From assembly GCF_016464305.1 (NCBI RefSeq), contig NZ_JAEIOJ010000003.1:186001-250000 (forward strand): a stretch of DNA of 64,000 nucleotides. Direction: 5' to 3'. Of the stretch, positions 1 to 8,738 are shown one piece after another. A program made the position numbers and the translations under genes. The DNA is from Umezawaea beigongshangensis (GTDB lineage: Bacteria > Actinomycetota > Actinomycetes > Mycobacteriales > Pseudonocardiaceae). Every line of letters starts with the position of its first letter. Position 1 is the stretch's first letter. Below the pieces are notes generated by a model. It was not told the DNA's origin, searched no databases, and worked only from the letters and a program-made list of their open reading frames with translations.

Positions 1-879
1 GTCGTCGCGGCCCGGCTCCTGCACGTCCGTCGCGGTGCTGATCAGCCGGTTCACCACGTCGGCCGCGCTCATGCCGGGGTAGCGGGCGCGCACCAGCGCG
101 GCGACGCCGGCCACGATCGCCGACGCGGAGCTCGTCCCGGCGACCTCGGCGTAGCCGGTGTCGTAGACCGACACCGGCATCGCGGTCACGATCGTCTCCG
201 CCGGGGCGGCGAGCACGGTCTCGTGCCCGGTGTTGGACTCCTGCCACGGCTCACCGGCCCTGGTGGTGCCCGCGACGGCCAGCACACCGCGGATGTTCGC
301 CGGAGCGGACACCTCGCCGCTCTCGTTGCCGGTCGACGCGACGAGGACCACGTCGTGCTCCACGGCGTGGTTCACCGCCGTGACGAGCGCCGGCGTGGCG
401 CGGCTCTGGAACCCCAGCGACAGGTTGATCACCTGCGCGCCGTTGTCGACGGCCCAGCGGATGCTGTCGGCGACGACGGTCAGGCCGAACTGGTCGGCGT
501 CGGAGCTGGCGACGGGGAGGATCTTCGCGGCGGGAGCGATGCCGAGCACGCCCCCGGCCACGCCGCTGCCCGCGATGGTGGCGGCCATCGCCGTGCCGTG
601 CCCGTCGGTGTCGGTGTGCCCGTCGGAACCGGCGGACGCGCCGAAGCCGGTTCCGGGCAGCACCTGCCCGATCAGGTCGGGGTGGGAGGCGTCGACGCCG
701 GAGTCGACGACGGCCACGACCACGCCCTCACCGTCGGTGATCTGCTGAGCTGCTGGAACACCGAGGGCGTCGAGGTGCCACTCCTGCTCCTGGATCGTCT
801 GCCCGTGTGCGGGCGCGGGGGACAGGAGCGGGAGCAGCGCCGCGACGGCGAGCGCTCCCGCTCGGGTGAGCAGTGACAA
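1..879 (-). CDS. Subtilisin-family serine protease, mycosin-like (C-terminal part outside window)
   Basis: The first 293 residues of an S8 peptidase are visible; the gene runs off the left edge. A hydrophobic signal peptide (about residues 5-25) ends at AHG. It is followed by a mycosin-like start to the mature region (EWHLDALGV). The triad is present: Asp59 (VVDSGVD), His94 (DGHGTAM) and the Ser of GTSSASAIVAG. Mycosins are the membrane-anchored proteases of type VII (ESX) secretion; the C-terminal proline-rich linker and TM helix that would confirm this lie outside. The start is a TTG with GGGGG just upstream; no ATG is in frame nearby. No ESX component is visible in the window, so a stand-alone secreted subtilase remains possible. 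Confidence 0.85.
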   Translation of the reverse strand, partial: MSLLTRAGALAVAALLPLLSPAPAHGQTIQEQEWHLDALGVPAAQQITDGEGVVVAVVDSGVDASHPDLIGQVLPGTGFGASAGSDGHTDTDGHGTAMAATIAGSGVAGGVLGIAPAAKILPVASSDADQFGLTVVADSIRWAVDNGAQVINLSLGFQSRATPALVTAVNHAVEHDVVLVASTGNESGEVSAPANIRGVLAVAGTTRAGEPWQESNTGHETVLAAPAETIVTAMPVSVYDTGYAEVAGTSSASAIVAGVAALVRARYPGMSAADVVNRLISTATDVQEPGRDD

Positions 880-1155
880 CAGACCCCCAGTGCGTGCGAC
901 GAGCCCTGCTTCCTCATCGTGCGCGGACGCCGAAGCGCAACGTGCGTGAGGTCACACGGACCTGCCCGTTCGGTCGTCCGGAGCAGGGGTGGAGTAAACA
1001 CCACGTGAACTCCAGCACAGGTACATGACTTGCAGGGCCGAACAGGCTCATATGGAAGGTAACCAGGCGCGTAACCCTCGGCACAACGCCGTGATCCGGG
1101 TGTGGTTGCGGGCGAAAACGGATATCCCCGTCGGGAACTCTCCGGAGGTGAACCC

Positions 1156-1767
1156 GTGACGGTCCTTGATCCGAACATGGCCGGCTCGTCAGTGTCCCGG
1201 TCGTCGCTGTCGTTCGAACACCAGGCGTCCCCGGTCCCGCAACCGCGTGCACGCGGTCTGCGGATCGAGGGTCTGGCCAGTCTCGACTGGTCGGACGTCA
1301 TCGAGACCACTGCGGTCGCCGACCTGGCCACCTCTCCCGCGGAGGCCAGGTCCTCGTGGATCAGCCGGGCGGACGAGCAGCAGGTGCTCGCCCGGTTCCG
1401 CGCGGTGTGCGAGTTCGACTCGCGCCCGCCGTCCCCGTGGTGGCTCCGGGCGCTGCACCGCGGGAAGCTCCCGTCCAGGGCCGCCGGGTTCGCGGTCGAG
1501 GACGAGGTGACGGAACTCCTGTCGTCGCGTCCCGGCTGGGTCTTCGTGCCGTGGGCGGACGCCGGCGAGGTCGGCCACTGGGAGTTCGTGCCGTCGGAGA
1601 GCGGTGTGTACGGCCCGGCCGAGCCGACGACCGTGCGGTTCACCGACACGCACCCGGGGTGGGTCGACCTGCTGCCGGCGCACCGCGGGCCCGGCCTCGC
1701 GCAGGCCATCCCGTTCACCGTCGCCGACCTGCGCGAGCAGATCGAGGACATCGAGAACATCGCCTGA
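1156..1767 (+). CDS. Hypothetical protein
   Basis: A 203-residue soluble protein I do not recognise. The GTG start is chosen because GGAGGTGA lies 5 nt upstream; longer in-frame starts lack such a site. No signal peptide or membrane segment is seen. The C-terminal half is rich in Trp and Pro (SPWWLRALHRG, PGWVFVPWADAG, GHWEFVP) and ends in an acidic helix (LREQIEDIENIA). It is divergent from the mycosin-like gene and lies about 100 nt before trmB. Coding potential is convincing from codon use and the RBS; function is unknown. Confidence 0.75.
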   Translation: MTVLDPNMAGSSVSRSSLSFEHQASPVPQPRARGLRIEGLASLDWSDVIETTAVADLATSPAEARSSWISRADEQQVLARFRAVCEFDSRPPSPWWLRALHRGKLPSRAAGFAVEDEVTELLSSRPGWVFVPWADAGEVGHWEFVPSESGVYGPAEPTTVRFTDTHPGWVDLLPAHRGPGLAQAIPFTVADLREQIEDIENIA

Positions 1768-1872
1768 CGCGACACCTCCGCCGAGCCCCGTGGACACCTC
1801 GTCCGCGGGGCTCTCGCGTGCCCGGCTCCCCTCGTTGCGCGTCCGCCCGGAGCAGGTGGCAGGCTTCCCGGC

Positions 1873-2589
1873 GTGACTCCGAGCCTGAACCGCCCCCCGC
1901 ACCACCGCACGATCGTCAGCTACGTCCAGCGCGGCGAGCGGATGACGGTCGGGCAGCAGCGGGCGTGGGACGAGCACTGGGGCGCGCTCGGCAACGAGGT
2001 GAAGGCGCTGCCCGACGGCCCGGTCGACTTCACCGGCTGGTTCGGCCGCGAGGCGCCGGTGCTGCTGGAGATCGGTTCCGGCATGGGCGAGACCACCGCC
2101 CAGCTCGCCGCGGCCGCGCCCGACCTGAACTACCTGGCCGTCGAGGTCTACAAGCCGGGGCTGGCGCAACTGCTGCTGCGCGCGGAGAACCTGGGCGTGC
2201 GGAACCTGCGGGCGCTGCGCGGCGACGCGGTGGACCTGCTGACCGACCACGTCCCGCCGGGCAGCCTCGCCGGCGCGCGGATCTTCTTCCCCGACCCGTG
2301 GCCCAAGAAGAAGCACCACAAGCGACGGCTGGTGCAGCCGGAGTTCGTGGCCCTGCTGTCCTCGCGGCTCGTGCCGGGCGGCGTGCTGCACCTGGCGACG
2401 GACTGGGAGAACTACGCGGAGCAGATGATGGAGGTGCTCTCCGCCGAGCCGACGCTGCGGAACCTGCACGCCGACGAGCCGGGCGGCTGGGCGCCGCGCC
2501 CCGAGTGGCGGCCGGTGACCAAGTTCGAGCAGCGCGCGGTCGAGGAGGACCGCGTCAGCCACGACATCGTGTTCGAACGGATCGCCTGA
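1873..2589 (+). CDS. trmB: tRNA (guanine-N7-)-methyltransferase TrmB
   Basis: Methylates N7 of G46 in the variable loop of tRNAs using S-adenosylmethionine. The 238-aa protein shows the family features in order: the N-terminal RGERMTVGQQRAW segment, SAM-binding motif LEIGSGMGETTAQLA, AVEVY, GDAVDLL, and the TrmB signature FFPDPWPKKKHHKRR. The GTG start has no Shine-Dalgarno sequence but has CAGGCT ending 7 nt upstream, which suggests a leaderless transcript. A shorter start at the internal ATG (MTVGQQ) is less likely because the preceding SYVQRGER segment is conserved in the family. Confidence 0.95.
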   Translation: MTPSLNRPPHHRTIVSYVQRGERMTVGQQRAWDEHWGALGNEVKALPDGPVDFTGWFGREAPVLLEIGSGMGETTAQLAAAAPDLNYLAVEVYKPGLAQLLLRAENLGVRNLRALRGDAVDLLTDHVPPGSLAGARIFFPDPWPKKKHHKRRLVQPEFVALLSSRLVPGGVLHLATDWENYAEQMMEVLSAEPTLRNLHADEPGGWAPRPEWRPVTKFEQRAVEEDRVSHDIVFERIA

Positions 2590-2600
2590 CGATCCGAATC

Positions 2601-2637
2601 GGGCCGCGCGCTCGCCGCAGCGGCCCTCCGCGCTTTT
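2601..2637 (+). terminator. Rho-independent terminator after trmB
   Basis: Seven-bp perfect arms (GGGCCGC / GCGGCCC) just after the trmB stop, followed within 7 nt by a run of five T. Modest stem with a 12-nt loop. Confidence 0.5.
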
Positions 2638-2786
2638 TCGAGATCGACGTGGAAACAGCGCGACCGCGGCGGCGTTGATTTCCGGTGGAACTCACCAGTC
2701 CCACGAGTCCCGCGGAAGAATCACCGCCCACGAGCACCACCGCCGCGGCAGGGCCAGGTCAGCGCCCGGAAACCACGTCTGCGGCA

Positions 2787-2885
2787 CTACTTCTGAGAAT
2801 CAGCCACAACACCCGAGACCGCCATCAGCACGAGCACCAGCAGACCGAGGATCACCCCGGACCACGTCGCCACGAGCGTGAACAT
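2787..2885 (-). CDS. 32-residue single-pass membrane peptide
   Basis: A short reading frame from ATG to TAG encodes 32 residues: MFTLVATW, then a continuous hydrophobic stretch of about 20 residues (GVILGLLVLVLMAVSGVV) and a polar tail (ADSQK). A very good ribosome-binding site, GGAGGTGGCGG, lies immediately upstream. It sits in the otherwise empty 530-nt gap between trmB and the VanZ gene. It resembles small single-TM proteins in general; I cannot assign a family. KdpF was considered but the sequence does not match and no kdp genes are near. Confidence 0.5.
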   Translation of the reverse strand: MFTLVATWSGVILGLLVLVLMAVSGVVADSQK

Positions 2886-3121
2886 CCGCCACCTCCGCTT
2901 CCCCGAACTCCTGCTTCTAGAATCGCTGGGGACCGCGTGAGCCGGCATCCGCCGCAAGGGTATTTCCGACCGGTCCGCATCAGCCTCGTGGCCGATGCGC
3001 TCCCCACCCCGAGGAGGACCCGGCCTCGGACCCCCGCACGACGTGAGCGATGTTTCGCTCCGGGCCGCCGAGGGAACGGTGCGCGTACCGGTCGCCGGGC
3101 GACGAAGGACGGAACGAACTG

Positions 3122-4207
3122 ATGGTCTCGCAGTACCTGGAGAGCGCTCGCACGGGCCTGAGCCTGTTCTTCGGCGTGGGCCTCGCCGTGCTGATCCCCC
3201 TCGTCGTCGTGCACTACGTGCGCTTCGGCCGCGTCGAGCCGCGGCGCGCGGTCGCCCTGTACGCGTTCATCGCCTACGCGCTCGTCGTCGTGGCGCTGGT
3301 GTTCCTGCCGTTCCCCGACCCGGACGCGGTGTGCGAGGAGCTCGACCAGACGGTCTCGTCGGTGCCGTTCCAATGGGTCGCCGACATGCGCGCCAACCTG
3401 GCCCACAACAACCGGTCGGGCCCGTTCGCGGTCCTGACGGCTCCCGCGTTCCTGTCGTTCGCGTTCAACACGGCCCTGTTCGTGCCGCTGGGCGTGGCGA
3501 TGCACCGCGTGCTGCGCAAGGGCTTCATCACCACCGTGATGACCGGTTTCGCGGTGTCGCTGCTGTTCGAGGTCACCCAGTACACCGGCAACTTCGGCAT
3601 GTACGACTGCCCGTACCGGATCTTCGACGTGGACGACCTGATCTCCAACACCACGGGCTCGCTGGTGGGCTGGGTGATCGCGCCGCTGGCGCTGGTCGTG
3701 CCGAAGGTGCTCCCGGTGGAGCGGTCCGGCGCCCTGCCCGACGCGGCCTCGCTGCCGCGCCGCGGCCTCGCGGTGCTGATGGACCTGGCGCTGTTCGCGC
3801 TGGCCGCGAAGCTCCTCCCGGACAACCCGCTCGTCGAGGTGGCGACGCTGCTGCTGATCCGGGTCGCGCTGCGGCCCGGTCAGCTGCTGCTGGGCTTCCG
3901 GGTGCGCGCGGCGGACTCCTCCTCCGCGGGCCCGGTGCGCCCGGTGGTCCGGGAACTGCTGGGCGTCACGGGGTTCTGGGCGTACGTGCTGCTGCCGATG
4001 CCGCGCGGCGACGTGTGGACCCTCGACGTGGTCGTCGTGCTGTACGTGGTGATCGGCCTGGTCGCGGTGCCCGCCCTGCGCCGGGACCAGCGCGGCTGGC
4101 ACGAGCTGGTGTCGCGGACGCGGACCGTGCTCACCGGCGTGCCCGGCACGCCCCCGGCGGCGGAGCGCGAGGACGAGGTGCGCATGCACGAGGGGCCCGT
4201 CGCGTGA
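3122..4207 (+). CDS. VanZ-like / RDD membrane protein
   Basis: A 361-aa integral membrane protein. The first two thirds form a VanZ-like domain with several TM helices (LSLFFGVGLAVLIPLVVVHY, YALVVVALVFLPFP) and the typical FNTALFVPLGVAMH and GFAVSLLFEVTQY motifs followed by FDVDDLISNTTGSLVGW. The last third (from PRRGLAVLMDLALF) is an RDD domain: basic entry, long hydrophobic segments, LLGFRVR, and the DQRGWHELVSRT ending. VanZ proteins are linked to teicoplanin resistance but most actinobacterial members have unknown roles. ATG at 3122 is preferred over an upstream in-frame ATG at 3050, whose added segment is charged and atypical; the RBS (GAAGGACGG) is only moderate. Confidence 0.85.
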   Translation: MVSQYLESARTGLSLFFGVGLAVLIPLVVVHYVRFGRVEPRRAVALYAFIAYALVVVALVFLPFPDPDAVCEELDQTVSSVPFQWVADMRANLAHNNRSGPFAVLTAPAFLSFAFNTALFVPLGVAMHRVLRKGFITTVMTGFAVSLLFEVTQYTGNFGMYDCPYRIFDVDDLISNTTGSLVGWVIAPLALVVPKVLPVERSGALPDAASLPRRGLAVLMDLALFALAAKLLPDNPLVEVATLLLIRVALRPGQLLLGFRVRAADSSSAGPVRPVVRELLGVTGFWAYVLLPMPRGDVWTLDVVVVLYVVIGLVAVPALRRDQRGWHELVSRTRTVLTGVPGTPPAAEREDEVRMHEGPVA

Positions 4208-4405
4208 TCGCGGCGGACCCCTCGGTTTCGGGAAGAGTTCGTGGGGCAGCGACGCTGCCGAAACACTGGTTCCCCGTCGTGCGGACGATCAATCACGATA
4301 GTGACGCACGTCACCGTCGGGGGAGTTCGGCCGGTCCTGCGGGGTGACGATCGTCGCGCTGGGACCGCGTTCCGGTCGCGCATCACCCGCTGGCACGATC
4401 TGGGG

Positions 4406-5716
4406 ATGTCGATGCGCCTGCACTCCCCCGTCGTCCTGCCCTGCGATGCCGACTGCTCGGTGCTGCGGGACGCGGTCGTGGACGTCGCCGACGACGGCCG
4501 GATCGCGTACTGCGGCCCGCGCGCGGACGCGCCCGCCTTCTCCGGCCCGAGCCACGAGCTGACCGGCGTCCTGCTCCCCGGACTGGTCAACACGCACGCG
4601 CACAGCCCCATGACGGTGCTGCGCGGCCTGGGCAGCGACCTGCCGCTGCTGCGCTGGCTGCGCGAGGCCATGTGGCCGGCCGAGGCGAAGATGACCGCGC
4701 GGGACGTCGGCGCCGGGATGCTGCTCGGCGCGGTGGAGATGCTGCGCAACGGCGTCACGACGAGCGCGGAGATGTACTTCCACGGCGAGCAGCTGGTGGA
4801 GTCGGTGCTCGCCGCGGGCTCGCGCGTGGTGTTCGGCGCGGCGATCCTCGACCTGCCCGGCACGCCGTGGCGGCCGATGGCCGACGAGATCAGCGCGTGG
4901 ATCGACGCCGACGGCCTGCGGTCCGGCCCGCACGAGCGGATCGAGCTGGGCTACGGCCCGCACTCGGCGTACGTGCTGTCGCCGGAGACCCTCGCCGAGA
5001 TCGCCGGTGAGGCGCGGAGCCGGGGCGCGCTGTTCCAGGTGCACGTGGCCGAGTCGCTCGACGAGGACGTGGCGCAGCGGGCGTCGCACGGGTCGGTGCC
5101 GCGACTGCTGGAGTCGTCCGGGGTGCTCGGCGGGCGCGTCCTGTCGGCCCACTCGGTGCACCTGTCGGAGGAGGACGTCGCGATCTACGCGCGGCACGGC
5201 GTCGGCGTGGCGCACTGCCCCGGCTCGAACGGCAAGCTGGCGTCCGGCATCGCCCCGCTGCGCGCGCTGCTCGACGCGGGCGTGCACGTGGGCCTGGGCA
5301 CGGACGGCCCCGCGAGCGGCGACGACCTCGACCTGCTGGAGGAGGCGCGGCTGGCCGCCCTCTACAGCCGCCTGTCGACGATGGACGCCTCCTCGCTGGG
5401 TGCCGCGTCCGCCCTGCTGCTCGCCACCCGCGGCGGTGCGGCGGCACTGGGCCGCGACGACGTCGGCGCGCTGGAGCCCGGTCGCTGGGCCGACCTGGTG
5501 CACGTCGACGCCGACGACCCGGCGTTCGCCACCGGCCTGGACGCGCCGGACGAGCAGGTGCTGGCGAACCTCGTGTGGGCGGCGGGCGCGCGACGCGTGA
5601 CCGACGTGTGGGTGGCCGGTGAGCGGGTCGTCGCCGGGGGCGAGTCGACGCGGGTCGACCGCCGGGCCGCCCAGGCCGCGGTGGGCGAGGTCTCGGCCCG
5701 GCTCCGCGCCTCCTGA
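4406..5716 (+). CDS. Metal-dependent amidohydrolase (SAH/MTA deaminase-like)
   Basis: A 436-aa member of the TRZ/ATZ/SsnA branch of the amidohydrolase superfamily, which deaminates purine- or triazine-type rings, including S-adenosylhomocysteine and methylthioadenosine. Visible metal and catalytic motifs: PGLVNTHAHSPM (HxH), FQVHVAESLDE, SAHSVHLSEED with AHCPGSN, and GTDGPASGDDLDL. The N- and C-terminal segments (LHSPVVLPCD; DLVHVDADD) form the composite beta-sandwich. CACGAT ends 6 nt before the ATG and no RBS is present, so the mRNA is probably leaderless; a second ATG lies two codons on. Substrate cannot be fixed from sequence. The convergent SDR gene ends 10 nt away. Confidence 0.85.
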   Translation: MSMRLHSPVVLPCDADCSVLRDAVVDVADDGRIAYCGPRADAPAFSGPSHELTGVLLPGLVNTHAHSPMTVLRGLGSDLPLLRWLREAMWPAEAKMTARDVGAGMLLGAVEMLRNGVTTSAEMYFHGEQLVESVLAAGSRVVFGAAILDLPGTPWRPMADEISAWIDADGLRSGPHERIELGYGPHSAYVLSPETLAEIAGEARSRGALFQVHVAESLDEDVAQRASHGSVPRLLESSGVLGGRVLSAHSVHLSEEDVAIYARHGVGVAHCPGSNGKLASGIAPLRALLDAGVHVGLGTDGPASGDDLDLLEEARLAALYSRLSTMDASSLGAASALLLATRGGAAALGRDDVGALEPGRWADLVHVDADDPAFATGLDAPDEQVLANLVWAAGARRVTDVWVAGERVVAGGESTRVDRRAAQAAVGEVSARLRAS

Positions 5717-5726
5717 CCGGCGGGGA

Positions 5727-6416
5727 TCAGCGGCGGTCCGGCCGGATCACGATCTCCGCCACGTGGGCGTCCTCCGTCGCCAGGACCGCCGTGCGCACCA
5801 CCTCGGCCACGGACTCCGCGCGCAGGTACCGCTCGGGCTGGTAGTCGCCGGACTCCTGCTCCCGCACGCCGCGCTGCATGTCGGTGTCCACCCGGCCGGG
5901 GTGCACGGAGGTGACGCGCACGCCGGTGGTCTCCTCCTCGGCGCGCAGCGCGTCGCCGAAGGCCCGCAGCGCGAACTTCGAGGCCGCGTACACGCCCCAG
6001 CCGGGGTTGGCGCGCAGACCGGCGCCGGAGTTGATCAGCACGACGTGACCGCGGGAGTTGCGCAGCGCGGGCAGCACCAGCCGGGTCAGCTCGGCCACGG
6101 CGACGACGTTGATCTCCAGGGTGCGCCGCCACACGTCGGCGGTCGCCGAGTCGAGCGGTCCCAGCTCGGCGATGCCCGCGCTGTGCACCAGGACGTCGAG
6201 CCGGGAGATGCTCGCCGTCGCGTCGGTCAGCGCCTCGAGCGAGGTCAGCTCCACGGGCCACGGCGCGGCGTGCGGCAGGGACGAGGCCAGCTCGTCCAGC
6301 GCGGCGGCGTCACGACCTCCGAGCAGCAGCGAGTGGGTGTCCGCGAGGGCGCGCGCGACGGCCGCGCCGATCCCGCGAGAGGCACCCGTGACGAGGGCTA
6401 CGGGCAGATCGGTCAT
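5727..6416 (-). CDS. Short-chain dehydrogenase/reductase
   Basis: A classical SDR of 229 aa. It has the dinucleotide-binding motif TGASRGIGAAVA, the VLVHSAGIAELG (NAG-like) segment, the INSGAG serine region, and the YAASK catalytic Tyr-Lys pair, followed by SVHPGRVDTDM. The Arg pair around the first strand suggests NADP(H) but this is not certain. The substrate is unknown. ATG at 6416 is chosen because TACGGT (minus strand) ends 7 nt upstream and there is no Shine-Dalgarno sequence, which fits a leaderless transcript; longer starts add a low-complexity N-terminus. Confidence 0.9.
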   Translation of the reverse strand: MTDLPVALVTGASRGIGAAVARALADTHSLLLGGRDAAALDELASSLPHAAPWPVELTSLEALTDATASISRLDVLVHSAGIAELGPLDSATADVWRRTLEINVVAVAELTRLVLPALRNSRGHVVLINSGAGLRANPGWGVYAASKFALRAFGDALRAEEETTGVRVTSVHPGRVDTDMQRGVREQESGDYQPERYLRAESVAEVVRTAVLATEDAHVAEIVIRPDRR

Positions 6417-6443
6417 GCCCGGAACCGTAGTGGCGGCCGGAAC

Positions 6444-6478
6444 GGCGTGCAGCGGAGGCACCACCTCCGCCGCACGCC
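6444..6478 (-). terminator. Terminator hairpin after first PhoX gene
   Basis: Arms GGCGTGC-(2 nt)-CGGAGG and CCTCCG-(2 nt)-GCACGCC around a 5-nt loop, just past the PhoX stop codon. It lies between the SDR start and the PhoX end. Confidence 0.55.
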
Positions 6479-6486
6479 GGCACCGG

Positions 6487-8580
6487 TCAGCCGCAGATGC
6501 GGCCCCGGTCGGACTTCCACGCCACCACGACCGACGGGCGCGGCTGCGAGGTGCCGCCGTCCGGCCAGTGCGACAGCGGGTTGTCGGCGCTGGCGCCGGT
6601 GATCTCACCGGGGTGCTGCACCGACACGAGCACGAAGTCGTCCTCGATGATCGGGCCGCACGTCTCGGCGCCCTTCGGCACGGTGAGGAACTGCTTCACG
6701 CGCCCGCGGTAGCGGCCCTCGACCGGCACGGCGAACAGGCCGTCGTTGGAGCCGAGCGCGTTGCCGTCGGTGGAGATCCACAGGTTGCCGCTGCTGTCGA
6801 ACGCGAGGTTGTCCGGGCAGGAGATCGGGCTGACCTGCGTCTTGTCGTACCCGCCGAAGTAGGTGTCCGACGTCGCCGGGTCGCCGCACACCAGCAGCAG
6901 CGTCCAGGTGAACGTGGTGGCGGTCGCGTCGTCGCGGTTCTCCCGCCACTCCAGCACGTGACCGTTGCGGTTGCCGTTGCGCGGGTTGACCTCGGTGGGG
7001 CCCTCCTTGCCCGGCTTGCCGCGGTCGGTGTTGTTGGTCAGCGCCGCGTACACCCGGCCGGTGCGGGGGCTCGCCTCGATGTCCTCGGGGCGGTCCATCT
7101 TCGTCGCGCCCACGGCGTCGGCGGCCAGGCGCGTGAAGACGTAGACCTCCTCGGCGGTGAAGCCGGGCACGAAGGACCGGTCGTCCGAAGCCAGCGCGAT
7201 CCACTCGCCGCGGCCGTCGAACTCGCCGTCGGCCGGGAGCGCGCCGGTGCCGTCGATCTCGGCGGCGGGGCTGTCACCGGTGAACTTCGCGACGTACAGG
7301 GTGCCCTCGGTGAGCAGCTTCTTGTTCTGCTCGCGAGCGCGCCTGCTGCTGCCGGGGACCATCTTGTTCTTGGAGACGAACTTGTAGATGTAGTCGAACC
7401 GCTCGTCGTCGCCCAGGTACGCCACGACGCGGCCGTCGCGCGCGACGCGGATCGTGCAGCCCTCGTGCTTGAAGCGGCCGAGCGCGGTGTGCTTCACCGG
7501 GGTGGACGACGGGTCGTTCGGGTCGATCTCGACGATCCAGCCGAAGCGGTTGAACTCGTTCGGCTCCTTGGCCAGGTCGAACCGGTCGTCGAAGCGCTCC
7601 CACTTGCGCTCGGTGGTCGCGCCGGGCAGGCCGTAGCGGCGCGCGCGGGCCAGGGCGGTGGGGTCGGTGATGGCGGCGCCACCGGCGAAGTAGCCGTTGA
7701 AGTTCTCCTCGCCGGACAGGATCGTGCCCCACGGCGTCACGCCGCCGGCGCAGTTGCCGAACGTGCCGAGGACGCGGCGGCCGGTCGGGTCCGCTGACGT
7801 CCTGAGGTGCTCGCTGCCCGCCGCGGGGCCGACGACGGCGAACTCCGTCTTGACGGTGATCCGGCGGTTGTAGTGCCGGTCGACCTGCGGGATCAGCTTG
7901 CCGCTGCGGCGGTCCTTCTCGACCACGACGACGGAGAAGCCGTGCCCGGCCCAGCCGATCTCGACCTGCTCGCGGGTGGGGTTGTCCGGGTCGTAGCCGC
8001 GGTGCATGAACGACTCGGTGGTGTACTCGTGGTTCGAGCCCATCAGCCAGCGGTTCCAGCCGTCGAGCGGCACGAGCCCGCAGAAGTCGTTGTTGTAGCC
8101 GAACTGCTTCGCCTGCGCGGCGGCGGTCTGGTTGTCGAAGTCGAACGCGGGAGCGCCCGGCAGCACGGCGTCGCCCCAGCGGATGACGACGGCGGACTCG
8201 TAGCCCTCCGGGGTGACGATCCGGTCCTCGGTGTTGGGCGCGACGGCGGTGAAGTTCAGGCCGTCCCCGCGCCGTCCACCGCCCAGGTCGGCGTCGGCGT
8301 CGGACTGGCCGCGGCCGGGTGCCGCCGCGGCGGCACCGGTGCCCAGCGTGGCCGCACCGGCTCCGGCGACCGCGAGGACGGCGCCCGCCTTGAGCATCCC
8401 GCGACGGCTGACGACCTCGCGGACGACGTCGCCGAAGTAGGTGTTGTCCGAGGTGTTGGGCGCGGGGTGGGCGCAGGCGTTGGCGCAGCGGTACAGACAG
8501 GTGATCTCCGACCGCCCCAGGGGGTGGTTCGGCAGCAGCAGCGGCAGGAGCCTGCGGCCCTGATCAGCGGATGAGGACAC
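6487..8580 (-). CDS. PhoX-family alkaline phosphatase (DUF839), Tat-exported, copy 1
   Basis: A 697-aa protein of the PhoX/DUF839 family, Ca2+/Fe-dependent phosphomonoesterases that release phosphate from organic esters outside the cell. A twin-arginine signal (VSRRGMLKAG followed by an Ala-rich core) lies about 55 residues in. It is preceded by an unusual Cys-rich extension (CLYRCANAC). Family motifs include EGYESAVVIRWGD, GSNHEYT, GNCAGGVTPWGTILSGEENF, LGRFKHEGC, MDRPEDIEASP and CPDNLAFDSSGNLWI. GTG at 8580 is used because GGAGG lies 6 nt upstream. It is the second of two tandem paralogs, each with its own upstream elements. No lipobox is seen. Confidence 0.92.
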   Translation of the reverse strand: MSSSADQGRRLLPLLLPNHPLGRSEITCLYRCANACAHPAPNTSDNTYFGDVVREVVSRRGMLKAGAVLAVAGAGAATLGTGAAAAAPGRGQSDADADLGGGRRGDGLNFTAVAPNTEDRIVTPEGYESAVVIRWGDAVLPGAPAFDFDNQTAAAQAKQFGYNNDFCGLVPLDGWNRWLMGSNHEYTTESFMHRGYDPDNPTREQVEIGWAGHGFSVVVVEKDRRSGKLIPQVDRHYNRRITVKTEFAVVGPAAGSEHLRTSADPTGRRVLGTFGNCAGGVTPWGTILSGEENFNGYFAGGAAITDPTALARARRYGLPGATTERKWERFDDRFDLAKEPNEFNRFGWIVEIDPNDPSSTPVKHTALGRFKHEGCTIRVARDGRVVAYLGDDERFDYIYKFVSKNKMVPGSSRRAREQNKKLLTEGTLYVAKFTGDSPAAEIDGTGALPADGEFDGRGEWIALASDDRSFVPGFTAEEVYVFTRLAADAVGATKMDRPEDIEASPRTGRVYAALTNNTDRGKPGKEGPTEVNPRNGNRNGHVLEWRENRDDATATTFTWTLLLVCGDPATSDTYFGGYDKTQVSPISCPDNLAFDSSGNLWISTDGNALGSNDGLFAVPVEGRYRGRVKQFLTVPKGAETCGPIIEDDFVLVSVQHPGEITGASADNPLSHWPDGGTSQPRPSVVVAWKSDRGRICG

Positions 8581-8592
8581 GGATGCCTCCGA

Positions 8593-8618
8593 GGTCGGTC
8601 GGTGGGAACTGACCGACC
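8593..8618. promoter_or_regulatory. Inverted repeat in leader of PhoX copy 1
   Basis: Perfect 8-bp arms GGTCGGTC / GACCGACC around 10 nt, located between a TACGGT hexamer (minus strand) and the Shine-Dalgarno sequence. The blocks CGGTCGGTGGG and ACCGACCGTAGG recur in front of copy 2, so this is a conserved leader element (operator or mRNA hairpin). Confidence 0.5.
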
Positions 8619-8652
8619 GTAGGAGTGCGAATCGAGGTCCAGCGGGCGTCGA

Positions 8653-8670
8653 GGTGAACGGGGGACGAAC
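8653..8670 (-). promoter_or_regulatory. PHO-box-like direct repeat upstream of PhoX copy 1
   Basis: Read on the gene's strand: GTTCGTC-CCCC-GTTCACC, two 7-mers at an 11-nt period. This matches the actinobacterial PhoP box (direct repeats of GTTCACC with 4-nt spacers) known from Streptomyces. It lies about 31 nt upstream of a TACGGT -10-like hexamer. PhoP control is inferred, not shown. Confidence 0.5.
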
Positions 8671-8738
8671 ACCTCGCACTACCTCTCACCCGTTAGGAGG
8701 ATCGAAGATCACCTGGTCACCCGGTGTGACGCCTCGGT

